A stretch of DNA of 64,000 bases. Origin: Paenibacillus sp. UNC499MF (GTDB lineage Bacteria; Bacillota; Bacilli; Paenibacillales; NBRC-103111). The stretch spans positions 873,237 through 937,236 of the forward strand of contig NZ_FNVF01000001.1 of the NCBI RefSeq assembly GCF_900107975.1, written 5' to 3'. Each line of letters begins with the position of its first letter. The first letter of the stretch is position 1. The position numbers were made by a program, and so were the translations under genes. The notes beneath the pieces are model-generated. The model saw nothing but the letters and a program-made list of their open reading frames with translations, was not told the DNA's origin and ran no database searches. Positions 35,113 through 43,354 of this stretch are shown here, in pieces.

Positions 35113-35703
35113 ATGATTATTTGGGTGAACGGCGCGTTCGGCTCCGGCAAGTCCCAAACGACTCACGAGCTGCACCGGCGCATACCCGGTTCGTTTTTAT
35201 ACGATCCCGAAAATGCGGGATATTTTATACGCAAAAATGTGCCATCTTCCACGGCGCTGGATGATTTTCAGGATTATCCGATGTGGCGGGAAAGCAATTA
35301 CGGCATGCTGAATTACATAAGCGGTAAATTTGACGGTGTTATCCTCGTTCCGATGACTCTCGTCAACCCGGTCTATTTCGACGAGATTGTGGGGAGGCTC
35401 CGGCGCGAAAACAGGACGGTTCACCATTTCGCTCTCTGCGCGTCCAAGGAAACGCTGCTCCGAAGATTAAAATCGCGGGGAGAAGGGTCGAATTCGTGGG
35501 CGGCCCGCCAGATTGACCGCTGCAGAGAGGGACTTTCACAGGAAGTCTTTAAACATCACCTTGATACGGATTTGTTGACAATCGGCGAAGTAAGCGAGAA
35601 AATCGTCGCCCTTGCCGGAATAAGGCTGCTCCCCGACAACAGGAGCACGCTTCGGAAGAAGGCCGACCGCCTGCTTACCCAGCTTAAACAAATCCGCTTC
35701 TAG
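35113..35703 (+). CDS. tmrB: Tunicamycin resistance protein, P-loop ATP-binding
   Basis: A 196-residue P-loop protein strikingly like B. subtilis TmrB: WVNGAFGSGKSQTTHELHRR (Walker A GAFGSGKS), FQDYPMWRESNYG, VPMTLVNPVYF, RTVHHFALCASKETLLRRL and NSWAARQIDRC. TmrB is membrane-associated, binds tunicamycin and blocks its entry. ATG 35113 has AGAGGGTGA upstream. In this window it may be an intrinsic resistance gene rather than part of a tunicamycin cluster, since no other tun genes are present. Confidence 0.92.
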   Translation: MIIWVNGAFGSGKSQTTHELHRRIPGSFLYDPENAGYFIRKNVPSSTALDDFQDYPMWRESNYGMLNYISGKFDGVILVPMTLVNPVYFDEIVGRLRRENRTVHHFALCASKETLLRRLKSRGEGSNSWAARQIDRCREGLSQEVFKHHLDTDLLTIGEVSEKIVALAGIRLLPDNRSTLRKKADRLLTQLKQIRF

Positions 35704-35716
35704 AAAGGAAGCCACC

Positions 35717-36265
35717 GTGACGACCGTTCAAAGAACCACAGGCCTGCTGCTGCTCTTATTCGGAACGTTTTTCTCCTTGGCGGCCGGTAATTTGCCGGCG
35801 GCATTTATAAGCCTGGTAGGGGGTTTTGTCCTGATGTCCCTGTCTAAGCTTGTGGAATTTCAGCAGGCGGCGTATCTCAAATCCCTCGGACTGCCGGTAA
35901 CGGGTGAACAGCTCCACCTGATTATGAAATATTCACCGGAATATGAGGTAGAGTCCGGGGATTTTAACGTATATCCGGAGGGGCATAAGGAATATACTCT
36001 CCTTCGTCTGGAAGGCGAGTTATACATATCGGCGCAGGTGTTTCAAAACGTAATGACCCGGGTGGAAAGCGAGTACACATTCAACTTCCCGGGCCGCGAG
36101 CCCGTTATTCTGTTCCGTGCACAATCGATCTACAAAGGGGCCGAGTTGTTCGAATACGGAGGAGGGGCATTCGTCAGCATTTCGGCACTGGATCTGGAGT
36201 GCCAATTATGCGAGGGACGGCTTCTGCTGAATTTCGCGGCACAGGGGAGAGAGACCGACGATTAA
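35717..36265 (+). CDS. Hypothetical membrane protein
   Basis: A 182-residue protein I do not recognise. Residues 8-50 form two close transmembrane helices (GLLLLLFGTFFSLAAG, AAFISLVGGFVLMSL), followed by a soluble beta-rich domain of about 125 residues. It starts at GTG (35717) with AAAGGAAG upstream, 13 bases after tmrB, so the two may be cotranscribed. Confidence 0.75.
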   Translation: MTTVQRTTGLLLLLFGTFFSLAAGNLPAAFISLVGGFVLMSLSKLVEFQQAAYLKSLGLPVTGEQLHLIMKYSPEYEVESGDFNVYPEGHKEYTLLRLEGELYISAQVFQNVMTRVESEYTFNFPGREPVILFRAQSIYKGAELFEYGGGAFVSISALDLECQLCEGRLLLNFAAQGRETDD

Positions 36266-36561
36266 ACTAGGGCTTCTTTGCAGCACAAACAGGCGGCGGA
36301 ATTGGCGGCCGAGTCAATGGTTAACGGGGTTAACGATTGGCATGCCCGCTCTGGCGGAACGGAAGAAAACGAGTGGATTTAAGGGACGGAAAGCTATCTC
36401 GGCCGGGCGGACGTTATTTTGGTCATGGAAAAAAGCTTTGGAGAAGGATGTCATCTCGGCGCTTATCTTAGCGTTTTGTGCGGTTGCCCGGGAAATGAAA
36501 GATTTATTTCTCAATTTATTTCCTGTAGCAGAAAGCATGGAGGGAACGGAGGGACGCGTAT

Positions 36562-36744
36562 ATGGAGGTAAACGTCATCGGCTGGCTGACCTTGGCACTC
36601 ATCAATGCGGGCCTGGCCCAGGGAAAAAACAGGAGCGGATTAAACTGGTTTTTCATCTCGCTGCCGATGGGACCGCTGGCTACTCTGCTTATTGTCGTTT
36701 GGGATAGGATCCCAAAGGAGCCCGAACGGAAAAGAATGTACTAA
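36562..36744 (+). CDS. Small hypothetical membrane protein (60 aa)
   Basis: A 60-residue protein with two short hydrophobic stretches (VIGWLTLALINAGLA, GPLATLLIVVW) and a basic C-terminus. GGAGGGACG lies about 10 bases before the ATG. Similar short proteins, often called phospholipase-D-nuclease-N-like or hypothetical, are common in Bacillales, but I cannot assign a family. The 296 bases upstream (36266-36561) show no gene with a ribosome binding site. Confidence 0.65.
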   Translation: MEVNVIGWLTLALINAGLAQGKNRSGLNWFFISLPMGPLATLLIVVWDRIPKEPERKRMY

Positions 36745-36746
36745 AA

Positions 36747-36781
36747 AAAGAGCTGTTTCCCTGCGAGGGAGACAGCTCTTT
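36747..36781. terminator. Terminator between convergent genes
   Basis: AAAGAGCTGTtTCCCT and AGGGAgACAGCTCTTT around a gcg loop. The minus strand has the longer T tract, so it mainly serves the sensor-domain gene. Confidence 0.88.
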
Positions 36782-36784
36782 GCA

Positions 36785-37459
36785 TTACCGTAACCGGGGA
36801 GCGGGATGATAAGACGGCGCTCCGATTCGCGTCATTTCTACTGCGACGGAACCCATAAACTGGGCCAGCTTGCGGATGGCGATTATGGCGACCGGAGCCG
36901 CCAGGATGCCGATTCCCGTAAAGATGAAGGAAAGCTGCAGGGAGTCGATCCGTTCGTTCATCAGGAAGAAGTTCAACTGATCCTGGAAAATATCGATGTG
37001 GAGGGTTTGAAGAAGAACCCAGTACACAATCGGAGAAACCACCAGAGCCAGCACGCCCAAGGCAAGAGATACCGCGAACGCAAACGCGAGAATGCCGAGC
37101 GGCAGGCGGATGAACTGCCAAAGCAGCGCGCTGAACGAGCGTGTATCCACCACTTCAGCGCCAAGCCGGGCCCAGAAGGACTTCCCTTCTTCGGCAAATG
37201 CGCTTCCGGAAGTTTCCGTCTCCGTCTGGGGTTCCAGGCCGAGAAGCCGGGATGCGAGGCGGGCGTCCAGGTCCGTCAGGTGCCGGTTCGTCCGCAGTAC
37301 GAACAGAAGAAGCGGGAACCCGATAAAGATCGGCATGAGCCCGACGGACAACGCTATTCCTACTACCGCATATACAAATCCGAAAATTCCCATGGGAAGA
37401 AGTGCGAGCAGATAAAAAAACGATGCCGTAAAGTCTGGAGATTTGTTCAATGCTTCCAC
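36785..37459 (-). CDS. Putative sensor-domain membrane protein
   Basis: A 224-residue membrane protein with four hydrophobic blocks arranged as two pairs; the pattern FFYLLALLPMGIFGFVYAVVG ... LLLFVLRTNRHLTDLDARLASRLLG fits the Pfam putative-sensor domain usually fused to histidine kinases. Here it stands without a kinase. It starts at GTG (37459) with AAGGAC upstream. Function unknown. Confidence 0.72.
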   Translation of the reverse strand: MEALNKSPDFTASFFYLLALLPMGIFGFVYAVVGIALSVGLMPIFIGFPLLLFVLRTNRHLTDLDARLASRLLGLEPQTETETSGSAFAEEGKSFWARLGAEVVDTRSFSALLWQFIRLPLGILAFAFAVSLALGVLALVVSPIVYWVLLQTLHIDIFQDQLNFFLMNERIDSLQLSFIFTGIGILAAPVAIIAIRKLAQFMGSVAVEMTRIGAPSYHPAPRLR

Positions 37460-37516
37460 CGTCCTTAAGTGATTTGCATACTAAGACGACGGTGGAGAAA
37501 GGTTCCCTTCAAAAAC

Positions 37517-38164
37517 CTACAAAAAAGGGATTTTGAAAGATTTTTTGTACAGCGGATACAGCCATTTCACACCGCTTGGCGTCAAGGTATCGGCGAACAG
37601 ATGGGAGAAGTAGCCCGCGACGGCGACCATCATAATGCCCTCCAGCTGCAGTTGTTTCTCCAGCTCCATGCCGATGGCGCCCCATGCCGCAAGCGCCCAT
37701 ACCGTGTGCGTCATTCCGCGGTGTTTCAGCCAGGGAGCCCACACGACAAAAGCGCCGAGTCCCATCAGCCACTTCATCTGGGTATCCCAGCCCCAGTAAA
37801 TGAGACCCGCTCCGACCAGGCTGACAAGCGCGTTGCGGATGATCCCTTCTTTGGTCACAAAGCCTATCAGAAAGATCATGACCGCGATCGTCATCCGTTC
37901 GGGGTAAAACTGATGCTTCGTAAAGAACAGGTAGGCCACGGCCGCTACAAGCAAAGCGCCTCCCCACAGAAACACTTCGCGGAGCCATTTGGATATTTTG
38001 CCGAGCTTGCTGCTCAGCATGCTGGGGCCGTCCAGATCCGCGCTTAGCGCGGAGAAAGCGGCCACCGATATGTATACCGCGGCGTTCGTTAAGGTAAAAG
38101 GATGAATAGCGGACGCGGCAAGTCCGATGGCCGTACCGATTGCGAGATGAGTTGATCCTTTCAT
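37517..38164 (-). CDS. Membrane-bound metal-dependent hydrolase, YdjM/DUF457 type
   Basis: A 215-residue membrane protein. The motif set is typical: STHLAIGTAIG (His near the N-terminus), FSALSADLDGPSM, KHRGMTHTVWAL and GYFSHLFADTLTPSGVKWLYP, which together provide His/Asp metal ligands next to helices. The start at 38164 has ACGGAGG upstream. Relatives include the LexA-regulated E. coli YdjM; the substrate is thought to be lipid-linked but is not established. Confidence 0.87.
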   Translation of the reverse strand: MKGSTHLAIGTAIGLAASAIHPFTLTNAAVYISVAAFSALSADLDGPSMLSSKLGKISKWLREVFLWGGALLVAAVAYLFFTKHQFYPERMTIAVMIFLIGFVTKEGIIRNALVSLVGAGLIYWGWDTQMKWLMGLGAFVVWAPWLKHRGMTHTVWALAAWGAIGMELEKQLQLEGIMMVAVAGYFSHLFADTLTPSGVKWLYPLYKKSFKIPFL

Positions 38165-38280
38165 AAGGCCTCCGTTGACTGACGATGATAGTGAAGGCAA
38201 ACATATGTTTGCTAAGACAGTATACAAGGAAAGCCCGATTCACACAAGACACGGAGGAAAAATATACCCTTTGCCGGAAC

Positions 38281-38314
38281 AAAAAACAGGAAACCCGAAG
38301 GCTTCCTGTTTTAG
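38281..38314 (-). terminator. Terminator of the gerABC operon
   Basis: On the minus strand AACAGGAA-gccttcgggt-TTCCTGTT is followed by TTTT, about 45 bases after the gerC stop. Confidence 0.85.
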
Positions 38315-38357
38315 CCGGATCTATTTCCGTATCCTCGCACATTCAATCCCCGTACAT

Positions 38358-39455
38358 TCAATCAAAGAAATTACCGAAATTTTTAATACGAAACTCGGCT
38401 TTGACATGAACTTGTATAGCCGGATACGTCTCTTCCCAGTCCAGCTTCTTCCACTCCGCGTACCCCAGCTTGTTCCGGACGTACCGGCCGAGCCCGATGC
38501 TGTCGGTGCCGCTTTCCTGGAGTATGGAGAATACCCTTTCGGAATGCTCGGAAATATAAGCGCCTACTTTCTTCTCCACCTTGGAGAGATCATTCGAGCT
38601 TAGATCGAGGCTGCCGATATATTCAAGAACGCTTCCTTGGACGGCCATATGGATGTCCGCGTGAATAACGCCCTTTTCGTCGGTACGGATTTTAATTTTC
38701 CGTTTGCTGGAGATGGCATTGAACATGATCGATTTAACTTCCTCGTCGTTCAAGGCGAATGAAAATTCACCCTGTCTCTGGTTCTGGTACAGCAAATTAA
38801 AGAAGATCATGTCTTTCGTAGGAAGCTTGGTGACATAGACATCGTTCTTGAATAAACCGATTCCGCTGATCTCCAGGTCTTTTCCGGATGCGCGGATAAC
38901 TGTCGCGATCGGATCGATGCCCTCGTCGAAATAATCCCGGATAAACTGATGGAGAAGAATGCGGGGCATGTTTTGGAGCTGAAACTCTTTCTGCACCAGC
39001 TTGGCCACATACTGCTCCGTTTTGGGGTGGCCGGGATAATCGCGGCTGATGATATCGCGCGCTTCGCCTTCCACAAGGATGATGTTGGCTCTTTTGGAGA
39101 TGGAAGGATCGCGCAGCAGGCTGTCCATATGCTGGCGAAGGCCGGTTTCGGCCAGCTTAATGCCGTAAAGCAAGTTCCTGAGCTGTCCGCTGACAAGCGT
39201 CCGGCTCGTTTTCCGGGAAAGCAGGTTTTTCGCCGCTTTATTGCTAGATGCCGTTATCATCAATACTTCGTCGTGGCCGTCCTGGGATTCCCTCTCAATA
39301 ACGGGGATGCTCAAGGTGGCCTTCATTTTATTGTCCGGCGCCCAGTCATAGGCGGCAGACTGCACGTAGCCGATTTTTTCGAGAATGTTCTGGTCGCTTG
39401 TGCAGCCGGCAAGAAGAAAGAGCGCCGCAAGGACAAGAATGCCCGGCTTATGCAT
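38358..39455 (-). CDS. gerC: Spore germination lipoprotein, Ger(x)C family
   Basis: The C subunit of a nutrient germinant receptor in the inner spore membrane. The 365-residue precursor has a lipoprotein signal (ILVLAALFLLAGC, lipid-modified Cys near residue 18). The body matches Ger(x)C proteins, with GYVQSAAYDWAPDNKMKATL near the N-terminus and a basic C-terminal strand region. The start at 39455 has AAGGAGGGGGG upstream and overlaps the end of gerB by 8 bases, so translation is coupled. Third gene of a gerA-gerB-gerC operon, expected to be sigma-G dependent. Confidence 0.94.
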   Translation of the reverse strand: MHKPGILVLAALFLLAGCTSDQNILEKIGYVQSAAYDWAPDNKMKATLSIPVIERESQDGHDEVLMITASSNKAAKNLLSRKTSRTLVSGQLRNLLYGIKLAETGLRQHMDSLLRDPSISKRANIILVEGEARDIISRDYPGHPKTEQYVAKLVQKEFQLQNMPRILLHQFIRDYFDEGIDPIATVIRASGKDLEISGIGLFKNDVYVTKLPTKDMIFFNLLYQNQRQGEFSFALNDEEVKSIMFNAISSKRKIKIRTDEKGVIHADIHMAVQGSVLEYIGSLDLSSNDLSKVEKKVGAYISEHSERVFSILQESGTDSIGLGRYVRNKLGYAEWKKLDWEETYPAIQVHVKAEFRIKNFGNFFD

Positions 39456-40530
39456 TTGCCCCCCTCCTTTTACGGAAAAGTAAGACAACGAGAGCAAATA
39501 CCGGCAAAAAGAACGCGAGAAAAATCGTCATGACACTGAGATAACCGAACCACTTTTCCACGGTGATTAGGGTTTTGGGAATGTACGAAATGAAAAAGGT
39601 GACTAGCACGATCGCAGTGGACATATATTTTGCGTTTACTTTGGGAGCCAGCCGGGCCAGTGTTTCTTTGCCGCTCCAGAAATACATGGAGGCCGTTACG
39701 ATCACGGAAATGAGAAAAACGCTGTACAAGAAATTTTGAACGCGTTCCATAAACGGAAATTTCACATAAGCGAGCAGGTCCAGCAGCGGAAAAGACTGAT
39801 GTTTAAGCTGGATATAGCTGAAAACGCCGTAACAGATGAACGTGACCATCATATACACGAACATCACCACAAAGTTTCCGAGGTAAACCCCCTTCATCCA
39901 ATTCACGCTCCGGCTGGCATAGGGAATAAGGAACAGGCTGACTTCGTAGCCCATAAAGGCGCTGTACATTTTGACAAACCCTGAGGCCATGCTTTCCCCG
40001 TCTTGAAAAAAGGAAGTTGTGAGCCGGACGGAATCGAACTCCGTCGTGAAAGCGACGAAAATCGGAGCGAGCAGCAGAAGCAGCAGGCAGAAAATGATGT
40101 TTGCTTTCGAGATGGTGTAAATGCCCTTGAGAAGCAGCAGCAGGACGAGAATGTCCAGAACCATTTTCAACACCATATCGGGCGTCGAAGGAAAAATCAG
40201 CAGCTGATAAATGAGCGCATACTGCTTGACCACCAGGCATCCGATCATGCTGAATACGCCTGTCATGAACAGATAGAGCGGCGCCAGCAGCCATGCGGGA
40301 ATCGCCTTCTCCACGATTTCGAAGAAGGACGCTCCTTTACCGTGCTTGTTCACAAGCGAGATCAGATAAATATTGAAAGTAACGAGAACCCCGACGAAAA
40401 GCATGGATGCCCAGCCGTTCGTTCCGAAATGAGTGGCCGCGATCCGCGGGAGAGTGAAGAATACGACACCCATCTGCGTGTTGAAAACGAGAAACCCGGC
40501 ATGGTGGGTATATAATTTCTCCCTGGACAA
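39448..40530 (-). CDS. gerB: Spore germination permease, GerAB family
   Basis: The B subunit of the germinant receptor, an APC-superfamily-like membrane protein of 360 residues with ten helices; it forms the germinant-binding site. HHAGFLVFNTQMGVVFFTLPR is the typical first helix, and LVVKQYALIYQLLIFPSTP-like sequence follows helix 3. It starts at TTG (40530) with TAGGTGG upstream, 10 bases after the gerA stop. Confidence 0.95.
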   Translation of the reverse strand: MSREKLYTHHAGFLVFNTQMGVVFFTLPRIAATHFGTNGWASMLFVGVLVTFNIYLISLVNKHGKGASFFEIVEKAIPAWLLAPLYLFMTGVFSMIGCLVVKQYALIYQLLIFPSTPDMVLKMVLDILVLLLLLKGIYTISKANIIFCLLLLLLAPIFVAFTTEFDSVRLTTSFFQDGESMASGFVKMYSAFMGYEVSLFLIPYASRSVNWMKGVYLGNFVVMFVYMMVTFICYGVFSYIQLKHQSFPLLDLLAYVKFPFMERVQNFLYSVFLISVIVTASMYFWSGKETLARLAPKVNAKYMSTAIVLVTFFISYIPKTLITVEKWFGYLSVMTIFLAFFLPVFALVVLLFRKRRGANA

Positions 40531-40540
40531 AGCCGACCAC

Positions 40541-42019
40541 CTACTTTTTGAGCTTGTTGTATTTTTTGTTCATGGCAAGGGACTGGGTAGGCCTGCTTTT
40601 CAGGCTCCAGAAAGGGGCCCGGATAAAGATGTCCTTCCAGTCCTTGAATTTGATGGGAGCGACCGGAATCGTGTACGGAGCGCCGAGGCTCGTTAATTTG
40701 GCCAGATGGATGATGACCAGGGCGATGCCGGCCATCAGGCCGAAATTGCCCAGCACGCCGGCCGCGATCACCAATCCGAAGCGGATCAGCCGGATGGAAG
40801 CGCTCATCGTATAGCTGGGAATCACATAAGAGGCTATCGCCGAAGAAGCCACCGCAATGATCAGGATATTGCTCGTAAAACCCGCCTGCACGGCCGCCTG
40901 TCCGATGACGATACCGCCTACGATACCGATCGTCTGTCCGATTTTGGTGGGGAGCCGGGCTCCGGCTTCCCGGAGCAGCTCAATCGTCGTCTCCATGAGA
41001 AGCGCTTCAAAAACGGGCGGAAAAGGGACACGGCTGCGTGATTCCGTCAGCGTCATGATCAGATTGTCCGGAATCATCTCGTAATGGTACGTCGTAATGG
41101 AAACATACAAGGCCGTAAACGAGATGGTGATAATAAAAGCCGCATAACGCAGCAGGCGGGTCATGGTGCCGACCGCCCAGCGGCTGTAGTAGTCGTCGGG
41201 TGAAATAAAAAACTCGAAAAAGGATGTCGGTCCGCAGATGACCGACGGGCTTTGCTCCACGATAGCGACGACTTTGCCTTCCACGAGTTTGGAGGCCGCA
41301 ACGTCGGGACGTTCCGTGTTCAGCATGATCGGGAATACCGAGTTGGGATAATCGTCAATAAGCTGGACGAGCATGGTCGCATCGAAGATCGCGTCCGTCT
41401 CGATAGCCTGTATACGCTGCGACATCGTGTTCACGTAATCCATGTTGGCGATTCCGTCGATATAGAGGACGAATATTTTGGTGTTCGTAACCTCGCCCAC
41501 GGTAAACGTCTGGACTTTCAGATGACTGCTTTTTACCCGCCTGCGGATGAGAGACAAGTTCGCTTCCAGAGATTCCGTAAAAGCGTCGTGGGGGCCGACG
41601 ATTACGCCTTCCGCCTCCGACTGCTCGATAGCGCGGACTTCAGGCCCGTAAATATCGACGGTATAAGCGGTCCCCCTGACAAACAGGGCGGCCCAGCCGC
41701 TTACGATTTTTTCGACAAGCAGGCTTTCCTCGGTCACACGGATAAAAATCGAATTTTTCAGCAGCTCGTCCGTTTCGTCCGCTTGAATATTTTCGAGAGG
41801 GGTCAAAATTTCGCGCTCGAACAGATCGGGGCTGACCATATGTTTGAAATAAAAAAGCGTGATCCCAAGCTCCGGAAACTCCCGCTCGGTAAGATCGCTG
41901 CAGTCTTTAAACTGTGCTCTTATCGCTTCAAGCACGGGAGGGACGGCATGGATTTGCCGGATTACGGGCGAAGGGGGATTCGTGCCGGACAACAAGCGCA
42001 TCCATTTTTTGAAAAGCAT
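40541..42019 (-). CDS. gerA: Spore germination protein, GerAA family
   Basis: The A subunit of the germinant receptor, 492 residues. A soluble N-terminal domain of about 250 residues (SDLTEREFPELGITLFYFKH, LYIDGIANMDYVNTM, VQLIDDYPNSVFPIMLNTERPD) is followed by five or six membrane helices and the conserved RVPFPPVFEALLMETTIELLREAG-type loop. The start at 42019 has GGAGGAGATG upstream; a longer open frame exists but lacks support. It opens the operon with gerB and gerC and confirms a spore-forming host. Confidence 0.95.
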   Translation of the reverse strand: MLFKKWMRLLSGTNPPSPVIRQIHAVPPVLEAIRAQFKDCSDLTEREFPELGITLFYFKHMVSPDLFEREILTPLENIQADETDELLKNSIFIRVTEESLLVEKIVSGWAALFVRGTAYTVDIYGPEVRAIEQSEAEGVIVGPHDAFTESLEANLSLIRRRVKSSHLKVQTFTVGEVTNTKIFVLYIDGIANMDYVNTMSQRIQAIETDAIFDATMLVQLIDDYPNSVFPIMLNTERPDVAASKLVEGKVVAIVEQSPSVICGPTSFFEFFISPDDYYSRWAVGTMTRLLRYAAFIITISFTALYVSITTYHYEMIPDNLIMTLTESRSRVPFPPVFEALLMETTIELLREAGARLPTKIGQTIGIVGGIVIGQAAVQAGFTSNILIIAVASSAIASYVIPSYTMSASIRLIRFGLVIAAGVLGNFGLMAGIALVIIHLAKLTSLGAPYTIPVAPIKFKDWKDIFIRAPFWSLKSRPTQSLAMNKKYNKLKK

Positions 42020-42226
42020 TGCCCCATCTCCTCCGCCGGTTTTTCCTATTTTGTGAAAAGCGGGAAGATTTATACCTCCTGTCGAATTTTGCGCTTTAAC
42101 GTACGTCCGCACCCGTAGAACTCATGGAATGCCCGGACAGAACCGATTTTTTTGCGGTGAATGGGGTAAGTATAAACAGGAACAGCGTTTTCTGGGAAAC
42201 TACGGAGTAAGAAAGGAGCCGAACAG

Positions 42227-43048
42227 ATGGAAAATACATTTGAAGACAAAAGGATGCCGGTCACGTCTGTCAAGAGCGGAGAAGGGACCGAGGTTACCCC
42301 GGATATCTACTGTCTAACCTTGCAGATCGTGAACGTCGTATTTGTGGGGGAAGTCAGCAATCCGCAGGGATGGGTGCTCGTGGACGCCGGAATGCCGCGC
42401 TCCGCGGACGACATCGCCGAAGCCGCGGAAAAGCGCTTCGGGACGGTGCCTCCGCGCGCGATTGTATTGACCCACGGTCATTTCGATCATGTAGGCGCCA
42501 TCGTCGAACTGGTCAAGCGGTGGAATGTGCCCGTATACGCGCACGAGCTTGAGATTCCTTATTTGAACGGCATGCAGGACTATCCGCCGGCCGATCCCGA
42601 TGTGGACAGCGGGCTTGTCGCGAAGATGTCGCCGACTTTCCCGAACGAAGGAATCGATCTGGGCAGCTACCTGCGCAAGCTTCCTGCGGACGGGTCCATC
42701 CCGGAAATGCCGGACTGGAGATGGATTCATACGCCGGGCCACACGCCGGGGCACATTTCTCTTTTCCGGGACAAGGATAAGGCATTGATTGCGGGAGACG
42801 CTTTCGTGAACGTCAAGCAGGAGTCGCTTTATAAAGTGATCATGCAGACGCCGGAGGTGAACGGGCCCCCGAAATATTTTACGACCGACTGGGAAGCGGC
42901 CAAAATCTCCGTCCGTTTTCTGGAAGGACTGCAGCCTTCTCTGGCCGTTACGGGACACGGAAGACCTGTTTCGGGACAAGAATTGGCGGAAGGATTGCGA
43001 ACACTTTCTGAACATTTCGAAGAACGGGCGATGCCGGAGGGAAAATAA
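42227..43048 (+). CDS. MBL-fold metallo-hydrolase
   Basis: A 273-residue metallo-beta-lactamase-fold enzyme. Metal ligands are LTHGHFDHVGA (HxHxDH), HTPGHTPGHISLF and ALIAGDAFV, with a final TGHGRPVSGQEL. Probably cytosolic. It resembles the generic YqjP/glyoxalase-II-like hydrolases of Bacillales. GAAAGGAGCC precedes the ATG by 6 bases. It is divergent from gerA and has no obvious operon partner. Confidence 0.9.
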   Translation: MENTFEDKRMPVTSVKSGEGTEVTPDIYCLTLQIVNVVFVGEVSNPQGWVLVDAGMPRSADDIAEAAEKRFGTVPPRAIVLTHGHFDHVGAIVELVKRWNVPVYAHELEIPYLNGMQDYPPADPDVDSGLVAKMSPTFPNEGIDLGSYLRKLPADGSIPEMPDWRWIHTPGHTPGHISLFRDKDKALIAGDAFVNVKQESLYKVIMQTPEVNGPPKYFTTDWEAAKISVRFLEGLQPSLAVTGHGRPVSGQELAEGLRTLSEHFEERAMPEGK

Positions 43049-43184
43049 GAGCTGAAATCTCTCTTTTTTTAAGGTGAATTGTCTGAAAACTTGGCGAAAA
43101 ACCCGGCAATCTATGAGCTTTTTACCAAAAAAACCATAATTGCCGGTTAAATTGTGAACTCTTGTGACAAAATGCGCAATTTTT

Positions 43185-43213
43185 TTGGACTTTTCTATAG
43201 ACTGCATTATAAT
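43185..43213 (+). promoter_or_regulatory. Sigma-A promoter of odhAB
   Basis: TTGGAC and a perfect TATAAT separated by 17 bases. It lies about 140 bases before odhA in a 306-base intergenic region that also has an inverted repeat (AACCCGGCAAT / ATTGCCGGTT) at 43100-43150, possibly the upstream terminator. Confidence 0.85.
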
Positions 43214-43354
43214 AAGTATTGTAATTTCCACATTTGATGACGATACCTGAAATTGAGAAGAGATTCTCGACGAGGAAGGCTATCGTTATTGTTATGCTAG
43301 AAGTTCTTTACGAGCAGAACTAATATCTTAAAAGTGAGGCGGAAAATTACAGCT

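Noticed and set aside
36342-36707. 121-codon frame overlapping the 60-residue gene
   Set aside because: The overlapping small gene has the better ribosome binding site and membrane-like sequence; this frame is compositionally odd.
41252-42118. 288-codon frame on the plus strand
   Set aside because: Antisense to gerA; no family match and no ribosome binding site.
43151-43180. Rex or Fnr site before odhA
   Set aside because: Only a TTGTGA half-site repeats; the second half does not match.
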